NCBI GenBank assembly: GCA_020061965.1
Contig: JAGUXG010000215.1
Coordinates: forward strand, 1-15,968
DNA length: 15,968 nucleotides
Direction of reading: 5' to 3'
Source of the DNA: a bacterium
GTDB taxonomy: Bacteria > UBA9089 > UBA9088 > JAGUXG01
The notes under the pieces are model-generated. The model searched no databases and was not told where the DNA came from. It was given only the letters and a program-made list of their open reading frames with translations. The translations under genes were made by a program, and so were the position numbers. Shown here piece by piece: positions 6,413 to 12,454 of the stretch. Position 1 is the stretch's first letter; each line of letters opens with the position of its first letter.

Positions 6413-6888
6413 TCTTCCTCCTTTCTGGCTATCACTATTGCCCCAATCAAAGCTACTAAGAGAAGCAGGGAGACAACCTCAAAGGGGATAAGATAGTCCG
6501 TCATAAGTAGCCTGCCTATCTCGGCAATAGAATAATCTGTCTTAGGGATGACTTGGAAAGGCTGTTTCATAAAGATAGAGACAAATATTCCAAAGAGAAG
6601 AAGGACAAGCCCGACACCTGTTATTCTTTGAAAGAAAGCCACCTGTCTCTCTTCAAAGAGGTTCTCTGTGAGCATAATCAGAAAGAGGAAGAGTAATATT
6701 ACGCCACCTATATAGACCAGAGTTTGAACCAGGCCAAGAAATTCAGCAGAGAGCAAGATATAAAGAGCTGCTATGGATAGAAATAGGCTGGCTAAGGCAA
6801 GGATAGCCCTCACTAAATTCTTCAGGCTGACCACAAGTATGGCGGATGTAACCGCCATTCCAGACAAGATATAAAATGCTATTTCCAT
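6409..6888 (-). CDS. nuoJ: Complex I subunit NuoJ
   Basis: NuoJ is a membrane subunit of complex I that contributes to the link between the quinone site and the proton channels. The 159-aa product shows five hydrophobic segments and the typical core EFLGLVQTLVYIGGVILLFLF (split here as EFLGLVQTLV and YIGGVILLFLF, about 49-69). It starts 2 nt after the nuoH stop and overlaps nuoK by 4 bp. In the standard order nuoI (an 8Fe ferredoxin) lies between nuoH and nuoJ; it is absent here, so the hydrophilic cluster chain must be encoded elsewhere or be different. Confidence 0.95.
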   Translation of the reverse strand: MEIAFYILSGMAVTSAILVVSLKNLVRAILALASLFLSIAALYILLSAEFLGLVQTLVYIGGVILLFLFLIMLTENLFEERQVAFFQRITGVGLVLLLFGIFVSIFMKQPFQVIPKTDYSIAEIGRLLMTDYLIPFEVVSLLLLVALIGAIVIARKEEE

Positions 6889-6890
6889 CT

Positions 6891-7943
6891 TTATTTTATT
6901 GCCATCACCAGCCCAGTAACTCCAATATTTAAGAATCCCAGAGGAATCAGAAATTTCCAGGAAAGATTCATCAACTGGTCAACCCTGACACGCGGATATG
7001 TCCATCGTATCCACATTATGACAAAAATAACAAGATATGTTTTGATTAGAAACCAGACAATGGGTGGAAAGATTATAGGTAGTCCTGGGACTGCCTGCCA
7101 ACCACCCAAAAATAAGGTGGTACATAGAGCAGAGGCAATGAATACATTGGCATATTCACCCAGGAAGAACATAGCAAACTTCATTGCTGAATACTCGGTA
7201 TGAAACCCTCCGACAAGCTCTTGCTCTGCCTCGACAATATCAAACGGCGCGCGGTTTGTCTCGGCTAAGGCTGAAACCAGAAAGAGAAGAAATCCAAGTG
7301 GCTGATAGGCGATATACCAACAATTCTTTTGGCTGGAGATAATAGTTTCAAGGTTTAGAGAGCTAGCTATCATAATCACGCCAATTACAGAGAGGAGAAG
7401 GGCTATTTCATAAGATATGATCTGGGCAGCAGACCTCATTCCACCGAGGAGAGACCATTTATTGGCTGATGACCAGCCAGCCAGAATAATTCCTAATGTT
7501 CCGAGAGAGCCTGCGGCAAAGATATAGAGAATCCCAAGATTTATATCCGCTACTCTAATCTTTGGCGACCAGGAGATAGCCACATAAGCCATTACAGCCG
7601 GGGCAAAGACAATAATTGGTGAAAGGAAGAAGATCAGTCTATCAGCTCTCTTTGGCGTAATATCCTCCTTCTGAAGGAGTTTGAGGGCATCTGCTACTGT
7701 CTGTAAAATTCCATAGGGTCCTGTCCTCATTGGACCAAGCCTGTCCTGAATAAATGCTGAGACCTTTCTCTCTGCCAGAACAAGCATCAAGGTATTCACA
7801 GCGATAAAAGCTACTATTATTATCGCCACAACAACCATAATTCCTAAGGTTAATAGCCACCCAGGAAGCCAAGAATCTTTGCAATGTTGCAAGAGATTCT
7901 CTATGACTCCTATTAGCTTTCCTGTATCATATAAAAGCTCCAT
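6891..7943 (-). CDS. nuoH: Complex I subunit NuoH
   Basis: NuoH forms most of the quinone-binding chamber at the membrane interface. Recognisable blocks include LAERKVSAFIQDRLGPMRTG near the first loop, KLLQKEDITP, and ETNRAPFDIVEAEQELVGGF with HTEYS, which form the conserved acidic loop. About eight membrane segments are visible in 350 aa, a normal length. I take the ATG at 7943; a TTG two codons earlier is possible. The start is preceded by a near-consensus promoter that predicts a leader of only about 3 nt and by no Shine-Dalgarno. The group continues as nuoJ and nuoK. Confidence 0.95.
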   Translation of the reverse strand: MELLYDTGKLIGVIENLLQHCKDSWLPGWLLTLGIMVVVAIIIVAFIAVNTLMLVLAERKVSAFIQDRLGPMRTGPYGILQTVADALKLLQKEDITPKRADRLIFFLSPIIVFAPAVMAYVAISWSPKIRVADINLGILYIFAAGSLGTLGIILAGWSSANKWSLLGGMRSAAQIISYEIALLLSVIGVIMIASSLNLETIISSQKNCWYIAYQPLGFLLFLVSALAETNRAPFDIVEAEQELVGGFHTEYSAMKFAMFFLGEYANVFIASALCTTLFLGGWQAVPGLPIIFPPIVWFLIKTYLVIFVIMWIRWTYPRVRVDQLMNLSWKFLIPLGFLNIGVTGLVMAIK

Positions 7944-7952
7944 TTTCAAAAA

Positions 7953-7981
7953 AGTATAATCTTCAAATGAAGGTTTGACAA
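7953..7981 (-). promoter_or_regulatory. Promoter of nuoHJK, nearly leaderless
   Basis: On the minus strand TTGTCA (7981-7976), 17 bp, TATACT (7958-7953) is close to the sigma70 consensus with ideal spacing. The expected start is at 7946, 3 nt before the nuoH ATG. It lies in the 45-bp gap after the PIG-L gene. Confidence 0.6.
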
Positions 7982-7988
7982 GATAAAA

Positions 7989-8672
7989 TTATATCACTTC
8001 CCTTATCAGCCTGAATGCTTCTGCAGCACTCTTGGCCACAACAAGACCATTCTTTCCGGAATATATCTTCACTGCCTCAATAGACCTTGGATGGGGAAAT
8101 GGTCGCAGTTCACTCTTATATGCCTGCATAGCAGATAATTTTATATCTAATACGCTGGATATATCAACATAGACATTTGGAAGGAATATGGCTTCAGGTA
8201 ATGGTGCATTCCATTCAGTAGATGAAGGCGTCTCATAGAGGAGAACCCTTTTTATCTGCCAGGAGATCCCTGGTCTGGCTGCAACCATTGTTGACTCAAA
8301 GACAAGTTTATGGTCTTTGTTCACATCTCCAAAGTGGTGGGTATAGAGAATCTCTGGTTTTATCTCAGAGATACATCTCTCAAGGACGCCATTCAACTCT
8401 GCATGCGATAGTGTATCGAGCTTCATATCTGGCAGGTCAGAAAAGAAGACCTCTTTTACCCCTAAAATTTTAGCAGCCTCCTTTGCCTCTTCCTTCTTCT
8501 GTCTGGTTATGGAAGCCAGCTCTTTTTCGCCTAAGTCTCTATACTGTTGGGAGCATCCCTCTGTAACTATCAAGACAAAGGTCTCATCGCCTGATGTTTT
8601 ATGCCTGACAAGGGTTCCACCTACACCATAGACCTCATCATCTGGATGAGCTGCCACAACCAACACTCGCAT
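7989..8672 (-). CDS. PIG-L / LmbE family zinc deacetylase
   Basis: This family removes N-acetyl or related groups from sugars; members act in mycothiol (MshB) and bacillithiol (BshB) synthesis, in lipid glycan maturation, and elsewhere. The signature AAHPDDEVYGVGGTL is at residues 7-21, with zinc ligands His9 and Asp12 and catalytic-type Asp11. THHFGDVNKDH (111-121) supplies the third ligand region, and a late HPRS motif is also seen. Length is 227 aa, normal. The ATG lies 1 nt after the sepS stop, so the two are probably translated together. That proximity to a tRNA-dependent cysteine enzyme makes a role in a cysteine-containing low-molecular-weight thiol thinkable, but the sequence alone does not show the substrate. 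Confidence 0.85.
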   Translation of the reverse strand: MRVLVVAAHPDDEVYGVGGTLVRHKTSGDETFVLIVTEGCSQQYRDLGEKELASITRQKKEEAKEAAKILGVKEVFFSDLPDMKLDTLSHAELNGVLERCISEIKPEILYTHHFGDVNKDHKLVFESTMVAARPGISWQIKRVLLYETPSSTEWNAPLPEAIFLPNVYVDISSVLDIKLSAMQAYKSELRPFPHPRSIEAVKIYSGKNGLVVAKSAAEAFRLIREVI

Positions 8673-8673
8673 A

Positions 8674-10182
8674 TTAAAATATTGTAGGGAAGATACACCT
8701 GTCTGTCAAGGGTTTTCGTAATAAGATTTCTGCCTTCAATCCAAAGAATAAAGGGCCTCCTACAGCAATCTTTTTGTTATGAGAGGTGATATACCTGTAG
8801 ATATAATCTGGGATAAAGAGGTTTATCTCCTGTGGTCTTTTGGGTATCTTCCACCTTCTATCAATCCCTTTTCCAAAAGATGCTATCTCTTGTTCAAGCT
8901 CTGCCACAAATCCTGTTATAAGCATTTCAAGAAAAGTGATCTCCTTTTTTATACCCTGATGATAGAGATCCAATAGATCTTTGGGAGACTTGCCGGGATT
9001 TTCAGGAAGTCCATAAATATAGCCATCCTTTACCCAGATCTTATTGAAAGCAGCATAAGAGAGCAAAGGCTTTCCTTCATCCCAGTTATAGATCCATATC
9101 TTTACATCCTTTCCCAAAAGGCTTCCTTCATATCCCAATATCTCAACAGGACCCAGCCTATTTGCTTCATTATTTGCCTTCTCAAAGAGCTCCTCAGTTA
9201 TCATCCTGCCTTCATCAGAGCTTGCTTCTTTATCTGGTCTGATATTTTCAGCAATCTCCTCATCCGTAAGATTGAGCTCAGAAAATTGTGGCCATACCAT
9301 CTTTCTTAAGTCGTCTTCTGCCAGAAGAAGCCCTGCCATCCTCTCAACCCCGAAGCCCAAATTAAAGACCTTATCCTCTATCCCATAGTTCTTCAAAGAC
9401 TCCCTTGAATAAAACCCAAGGTTAGCCACCTCTATCTCTTTGCCATTATGAACTACAAATATCTCTGTATCCGTTCCCTCCTCATAGTAGTTGCTTGTAA
9501 CAGGCTTCTGGACACACCTCCACTTTGAAAACCCTATCTCTTTCATGATAAGACCAGCCAGCTCTTCTCCCATATCCTTGTCAAAACCCTTCTCCATAAT
9601 CACAATGGAAGAGGCTGTTGACTCAAAGAGATGGGATGGTGTCTGCCTCTGTTCCCGTCTGAATCTTGGACCAAAGGAGAATAGTCGCAATGGCAATGGA
9701 TGTGTCTTTTGAAGTTCTCTCAGGGTGAGATACCAGGCAGAGGTCATATGCGACCTCAGGGTCTTCTTTGTTGGAATAGGAATTAGCTGGGAGAGTTCTG
9801 AGAAGACTTCATCTATAATTCTTATAGTCTGGGTCTTTTCCAGGCCAAGACGACTTGTCATTATCTCTAAAAGGTTATCGGCCTCAATCTTCTGCTCTTT
9901 GTAATCCCTAAGAAGGACTTTGAGCACATCTAACTTATCAAAATCTGGAACTATCTCCTTTATCTTTCTCTCTCTCTCCATAGAAAGACCTATCTCCGCC
10001 CTGTCAAGCCCGGCAAGATAGTAAACCCTATCAAGGATTAAGGGAGCCTCCTTTCCATACTGGAGAAAGACATCATGCTCATCTACAATGATTGGATTGA
10101 CTACCTCATCTAAGCCAAGATTCAGGAATGTATCCCTCATCCTGAAGGTAAGACTGATTAAGGGATGTTCTTTTCCTCTCAT
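8674..10182 (-). CDS. sepS: O-phosphoserine--tRNA(Cys) ligase (SepRS)
   Basis: SepRS is a class II synthetase that attaches O-phosphoserine to tRNA-Cys; SepCysS then converts it to Cys-tRNA. Family blocks are HPLISLTFRMRD and DEVVNPIIVDE (motif 1, about 25-35), ILDRVYYLAGL (49-59), KTLRSHMTSAWY (140-151), FRREQRQTPSHLFESTASS (motif 2, 174-192), EIEVANLGFYS (249-259), NLGFGVERMAG (motif 3, 274-284), and the C-terminal anticodon-side block YITSHNKKIAVGGPLFFGLKAE (split as YITSHNKKIA and VGGPLFFGLKAE, 464-485). Length is 502 aa against about 530-540 in methanogens; the roughly 30-residue archaeal N-terminal extension is missing. The ATG overlaps the LeuC-like stop by 4 bp (ATGA). Of the phosphate-binding residues known from archaeal enzymes, Thr147 and Ser192 appear kept, while Ala190 and Asn254 replace Ser and Thr (comparison from memory). 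No SepCysS, CysS or tRNA-Cys gene is in the window. Confidence 0.9.
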   Translation of the reverse strand: MRGKEHPLISLTFRMRDTFLNLGLDEVVNPIIVDEHDVFLQYGKEAPLILDRVYYLAGLDRAEIGLSMERERKIKEIVPDFDKLDVLKVLLRDYKEQKIEADNLLEIMTSRLGLEKTQTIRIIDEVFSELSQLIPIPTKKTLRSHMTSAWYLTLRELQKTHPLPLRLFSFGPRFRREQRQTPSHLFESTASSIVIMEKGFDKDMGEELAGLIMKEIGFSKWRCVQKPVTSNYYEEGTDTEIFVVHNGKEIEVANLGFYSRESLKNYGIEDKVFNLGFGVERMAGLLLAEDDLRKMVWPQFSELNLTDEEIAENIRPDKEASSDEGRMITEELFEKANNEANRLGPVEILGYEGSLLGKDVKIWIYNWDEGKPLLSYAAFNKIWVKDGYIYGLPENPGKSPKDLLDLYHQGIKKEITFLEMLITGFVAELEQEIASFGKGIDRRWKIPKRPQEINLFIPDYIYRYITSHNKKIAVGGPLFFGLKAEILLRKPLTDRCIFPTIF

Positions 10183-11435
10183 TTTGACATAAAATGCCTT
10201 GGGTCAGTGATCTTTCCTGTCAAAGCAGAGGCTGCGGCTGTTGCTGGGGATGACAAATAGACCTCTGCGTTTGGATTTCCCATCCTTCCCTTAAAATTTC
10301 TGTTTGCAGTTGAAAGACATACTTCGCCATCTCCAAGCACACCCTGATGTATGCCAACACAGGGTCCACATCCAGGTGGAAGGATTGTAGCGCCGGAAGA
10401 GATTAGTGTCTCTATTATTCCCTCTTTTATTGCAGCAAGATAGATAGATGTTGAAGCAGGAAGGATAATGAGTCTTGTCTTCACCCTCTTTCCCTTGAGT
10501 ATCTCTACTGTAGTTCTAAGGTCAGAAAGCCTTCCATTTGTGCATGTGCCGATAAGAACCTGATCTATCTTTATCCCCTCTCTCTCTTTCACAGCACAGA
10601 TGTTGTCAACAGTGTGTGGAGAGGCAATCTGAGGAACTAATGATGAACAATCTATCTCTATCTTTGATTCATATACTGCATTCATATCAGCAGAGAGTTC
10701 TTTCCATTCATTCCCTCGTCCCTGTGCCTTAAGAAACTCATAAGTCTTTTCATCTGATGGCATAATCCCTGCCTTTGCCCCTGCCTCTACAGCCATATTT
10801 GAGAGACAAAGTCTATCTTCTATATTTATAGTAGAGATTGTCTGGCCAGAAAACTCCAAAGACCTATATCCAGCTCCCTCTGCGCCAATCTTTCCGATAA
10901 GATGCAGAATAATATCCTTGGGATATACCCCAGCAGAAAGATTGCCTTTCAACTCAACATTTATCTGGAGTGGCACCTTAAGCCAGGTATATCCTAAAGA
11001 TATGGCAACAGCAATGTCTGTTGAACCCATCCCTGTGGCAAAGGCACCCAATCCACCACCTGTACAGGTATGAGAGTCTGCACCGACAACTATCTCACCG
11101 GGTGCAACAAAACGCTCAGCCATAACCTGATGACATATCCCCTCACCTATATCTGAAAGATAGAAGCAGTGCTCTTTAGCAAAATCTCGCAAGAGTTTGT
11201 GGTCATTAGAAAGCTCCATCTTAGGGCTTGGGGAGGCATGGTCAAGAAATATGGCACACTTCTTTGGCGGATGAAGCTGCTTTATGGAGAGTTCAGAGAC
11301 CTTTTTGAGACAGAGTGGACCTGTCCCGTCTTGAAGAAAAGCAGAATCTACACTTACAACCACAAAAGAACCTGTCTCTACTTTTGCCTGCGTATGACTT
11401 CCGATTATCTTTTCAGTTATGGTCTTTCCCATCAT
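10179..11435 (-). CDS. LeuC/aconitase-family (iso)propylmalate-type dehydratase large subunit
   Basis: The product belongs to the 3-isopropylmalate/homoaconitate dehydratase large-subunit family, [4Fe-4S] hydro-lyases working with a small LeuD-like subunit. Blocks include FLDHASPSPK, VVGADSHTCTGGGLGAFATGMGS, SNMAVEAGAKAGIM and the cluster ligands Cys298 (GTCTNGR), Cys356 and Cys359 (PGCGPC). The 418-aa length fits the short LeuC2/HacA type rather than the roughly 465-aa E. coli LeuC type. Members differ in substrate (isopropylmalate, homoaconitate, dimethylmalate), which cannot be told from sequence by eye. A leuD gene normally follows; here the next gene is sepS, overlapping by 4 bp. The start overlaps the stop of the DUF6485-like gene by 4 bp (ATGA); a second ATG follows immediately. 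Confidence 0.88.
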   Translation of the reverse strand: MMGKTITEKIIGSHTQAKVETGSFVVVSVDSAFLQDGTGPLCLKKVSELSIKQLHPPKKCAIFLDHASPSPKMELSNDHKLLRDFAKEHCFYLSDIGEGICHQVMAERFVAPGEIVVGADSHTCTGGGLGAFATGMGSTDIAVAISLGYTWLKVPLQINVELKGNLSAGVYPKDIILHLIGKIGAEGAGYRSLEFSGQTISTINIEDRLCLSNMAVEAGAKAGIMPSDEKTYEFLKAQGRGNEWKELSADMNAVYESKIEIDCSSLVPQIASPHTVDNICAVKEREGIKIDQVLIGTCTNGRLSDLRTTVEILKGKRVKTRLIILPASTSIYLAAIKEGIIETLISSGATILPPGCGPCVGIHQGVLGDGEVCLSTANRNFKGRMGNPNAEVYLSSPATAAASALTGKITDPRHFMSK

Positions 11436-11623
11436 CTTACTAACTTAGCAAATCTCTCAAAGCTCCGGTCATAAGTCTTCTCTACATCATCAGGAAAACA
11501 GCAGGCTGGAAGCTGTTTCATTCTGAGGTGGTAGTGTAGGCAATCACAACACCTACCCTTTCTTGGGCAAGGTTTATAAGTGCAGTTGCACCTTTCCTTG
11601 TTTTTTTCTATATCGCATTCCAT
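11432..11623 (-). CDS. Cys-rich small protein, DUF6485-like
   Basis: A 63-aa protein with nine cysteines: C3, C12, C14, C19, C25, C26, C28, C41 and C42. The pattern CNCTYKPCPRKGRCCDCLHYH...LPACCFPDD...KTYDRSFERF matches a small conserved family that I recall as DUF6485, of unknown function; the Cys spacing suggests a Zn or Fe-S site. I choose the ATG at 11623 because a near-consensus promoter places the start of transcription at or next to this codon; an in-frame TTG at 11638 lies within the -10 box region. The stop overlaps the ATG of the LeuC-like gene. It heads a four-gene group ending in sepS and PIG-L. Confidence 0.75.
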   Translation of the reverse strand: MECDIEKNKERCNCTYKPCPRKGRCCDCLHYHLRMKQLPACCFPDDVEKTYDRSFERFAKLVR

Positions 11624-11629
11624 GCCCCC

Positions 11630-11658
11630 AGTATACAAAAACCTTTATAAAATTGCAA
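11630..11658 (-). promoter_or_regulatory. Leaderless promoter of the DUF6485-leuC-like-sepS-PIG-L group
   Basis: TTGCAA (11658-11653), exactly 17 bp, TATACT (11635-11630) with a TG just upstream (extended -10). Counting 7 nt from the -10 box puts the +1 base on the A of the ATG at 11623. This is the best promoter-like match in the window. Confidence 0.6.
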
Positions 11659-11685
11659 GGGAAGCGTTCAATAGTCTGTGATTCA

Positions 11686-11736
11686 GAAATAAAAGACCAC
11701 AGATGAACCGAGGATAGGCACAAATGAAGAAAAATT
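11686..11736. repeat. Short degenerate repeat (CACAGATGAAC type) between nuoE and the DUF6485-like gene
   Basis: The 133-bp gap after nuoE holds ACCACAGATGAACCGAGGATAGGCACAAATGAAG near 11698-11731 (given here only as a description of CACAGATGAA followed by GCACAAATGAA). It resembles the CACAGATGAACACAGAT repeats common in uncultured bacterial genomes. A partial partner CTGTGATTCAG lies at 11680-11690. No gene is seen in this gap. Confidence 0.3.
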
Positions 11737-11756
11737 AAAGTATTACTGTTTTTTGC

Positions 11757-12209
11757 TTAACTCTCATACTGACCCAATATTGTTCGGACTTTCTTTGGGG
11801 TCATCTTTCCAAAATAGGAGTCATTTATCACCATCACCGGCGATAGGGCACAAACACCAACGCAGGCTACTGTTTCAAAACTGAATTTTGAATTTGGTGG
11901 AGGTGTTTTGCCTTCTTTGAGACCAGTCACCTTTGAGACAGCAGAGATTATCTTTTTTGCCCCCTGAACATGGCAGGCTGTTCCCCGACAAACCTTAATA
12001 ACATACTTATTGTGAGGACTAAGAGAGAATTGGGAGTAGAAGGTGACCACACCATAGATATGACTTTCAGGTATCGCCAGAGCCTTGGCAATCTTCCTCA
12101 AACCATCCTTTGGCAGGTAGCCAAAAATCTCCTGAGTCTTTTGTAAAACAGGAATAAGCCCACCTTTTATATCTTTGTATCCTTCTATTATCTCATCCAA
12201 TTTATCCAT
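11757..12209 (-). CDS. nuoE: NuoE-like [2Fe-2S] thioredoxin-fold subunit
   Basis: The product is the 24-kDa-type subunit found in complex I and in NAD-linked hydrogenases and formate dehydrogenases. The N-terminal helical bundle includes LIPVLQKTQEIFGYLP and VVTFYSQFSL. The [2Fe-2S] ligands are complete: C74, C79 (VCRGTACHVQGA) and C116, C120 (ACVGVCALSPV). Length (150 aa) is typical. The usual partner nuoF (FMN/NADH subunit) is not next to it, and nuoHJK lie 3.8 kb downstream beyond the sepS group. It may therefore serve complex I or a hydrogenase encoded elsewhere. The start ATG at 12209 has no Shine-Dalgarno; a TATAAT box suggests a leader of about 6 nt. Confidence 0.92.
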   Translation of the reverse strand: MDKLDEIIEGYKDIKGGLIPVLQKTQEIFGYLPKDGLRKIAKALAIPESHIYGVVTFYSQFSLSPHNKYVIKVCRGTACHVQGAKKIISAVSKVTGLKEGKTPPPNSKFSFETVACVGVCALSPVMVINDSYFGKMTPKKVRTILGQYES

Positions 12210-12221
12210 AGATTGAGTCTA

Positions 12222-12227
12222 ATTATA
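12222..12227 (-). promoter_or_regulatory. Candidate -10 box for nuoE
   Basis: TATAAT on the minus strand, 12 nt before the nuoE ATG, predicts a leader of about 6 nt. The -35 is unclear: TTGAGT at 12253-12248 is 20 bp away and lies inside the end of the adjacent MITE-like repeat, so the repeat may have supplied part of the promoter. Confidence 0.35.
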
Positions 12228-12242
12228 AATAGCAAATCTGAA

Positions 12243-12447
12243 TAGTTACTCAACTTTGGCAAAAATCCAAATTTTAAAGCTTAAATGTCAAATGAAATCC
12301 AAAGTTCAAATGACCAAAACCCTCTGACATTTGGGCATTTGACATTGATTTGACATTTGGATTTTGACATTTGAACTTAAGACTATTGGTCGAGAAAAAC
12401 AGCCGATTTTGCTCAAGTTTTGCAAATTTGCCAAAGTTCAGTAGTTA
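12243..12447. repeat. 205-bp MITE-like palindromic element
   Basis: Terminal arms 12243-12263 (TAGTTACTCAACTTTGGCAAA, given as ends TAGTTACT and AACTTTGGCAAA) and 12427-12447 are complementary at 18 of 21 positions, including a perfect 12-bp core AACTTTGGCAAA. The interior holds further inverted copies of CTTAA...CAAATGTCAAA...ATCCAAA, so most of the element can fold on itself. It fills the 245-bp gap between nuoE and moaA and codes for nothing visible. A non-autonomous, transposase-dependent element or a large REP-type repeat would both fit. Confidence 0.65.
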
Positions 12448-12454
12448 CTTTTTA

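Noticed and set aside
8674..10182. Reading the synthetase as PheRS alpha subunit or PylRS
   Set aside because: The blocks around motif 2 and the C-terminal NKKIAVGGPLFFGLKAE region match SepRS, the length fits SepRS, and no PheT-like partner follows.
11757..12209. nuoE as the start of an NAD-linked hydrogenase operon
   Set aside because: No nuoF/hydB or hydA-like gene follows; the next genes are the DUF6485-like and LeuC-like genes with their own promoter.
12243..12447. CRISPR array
   Set aside because: The repeated CAAATGTCAAA units are short, unevenly spaced and arranged as inverted rather than direct repeats, and no cas gene is near.
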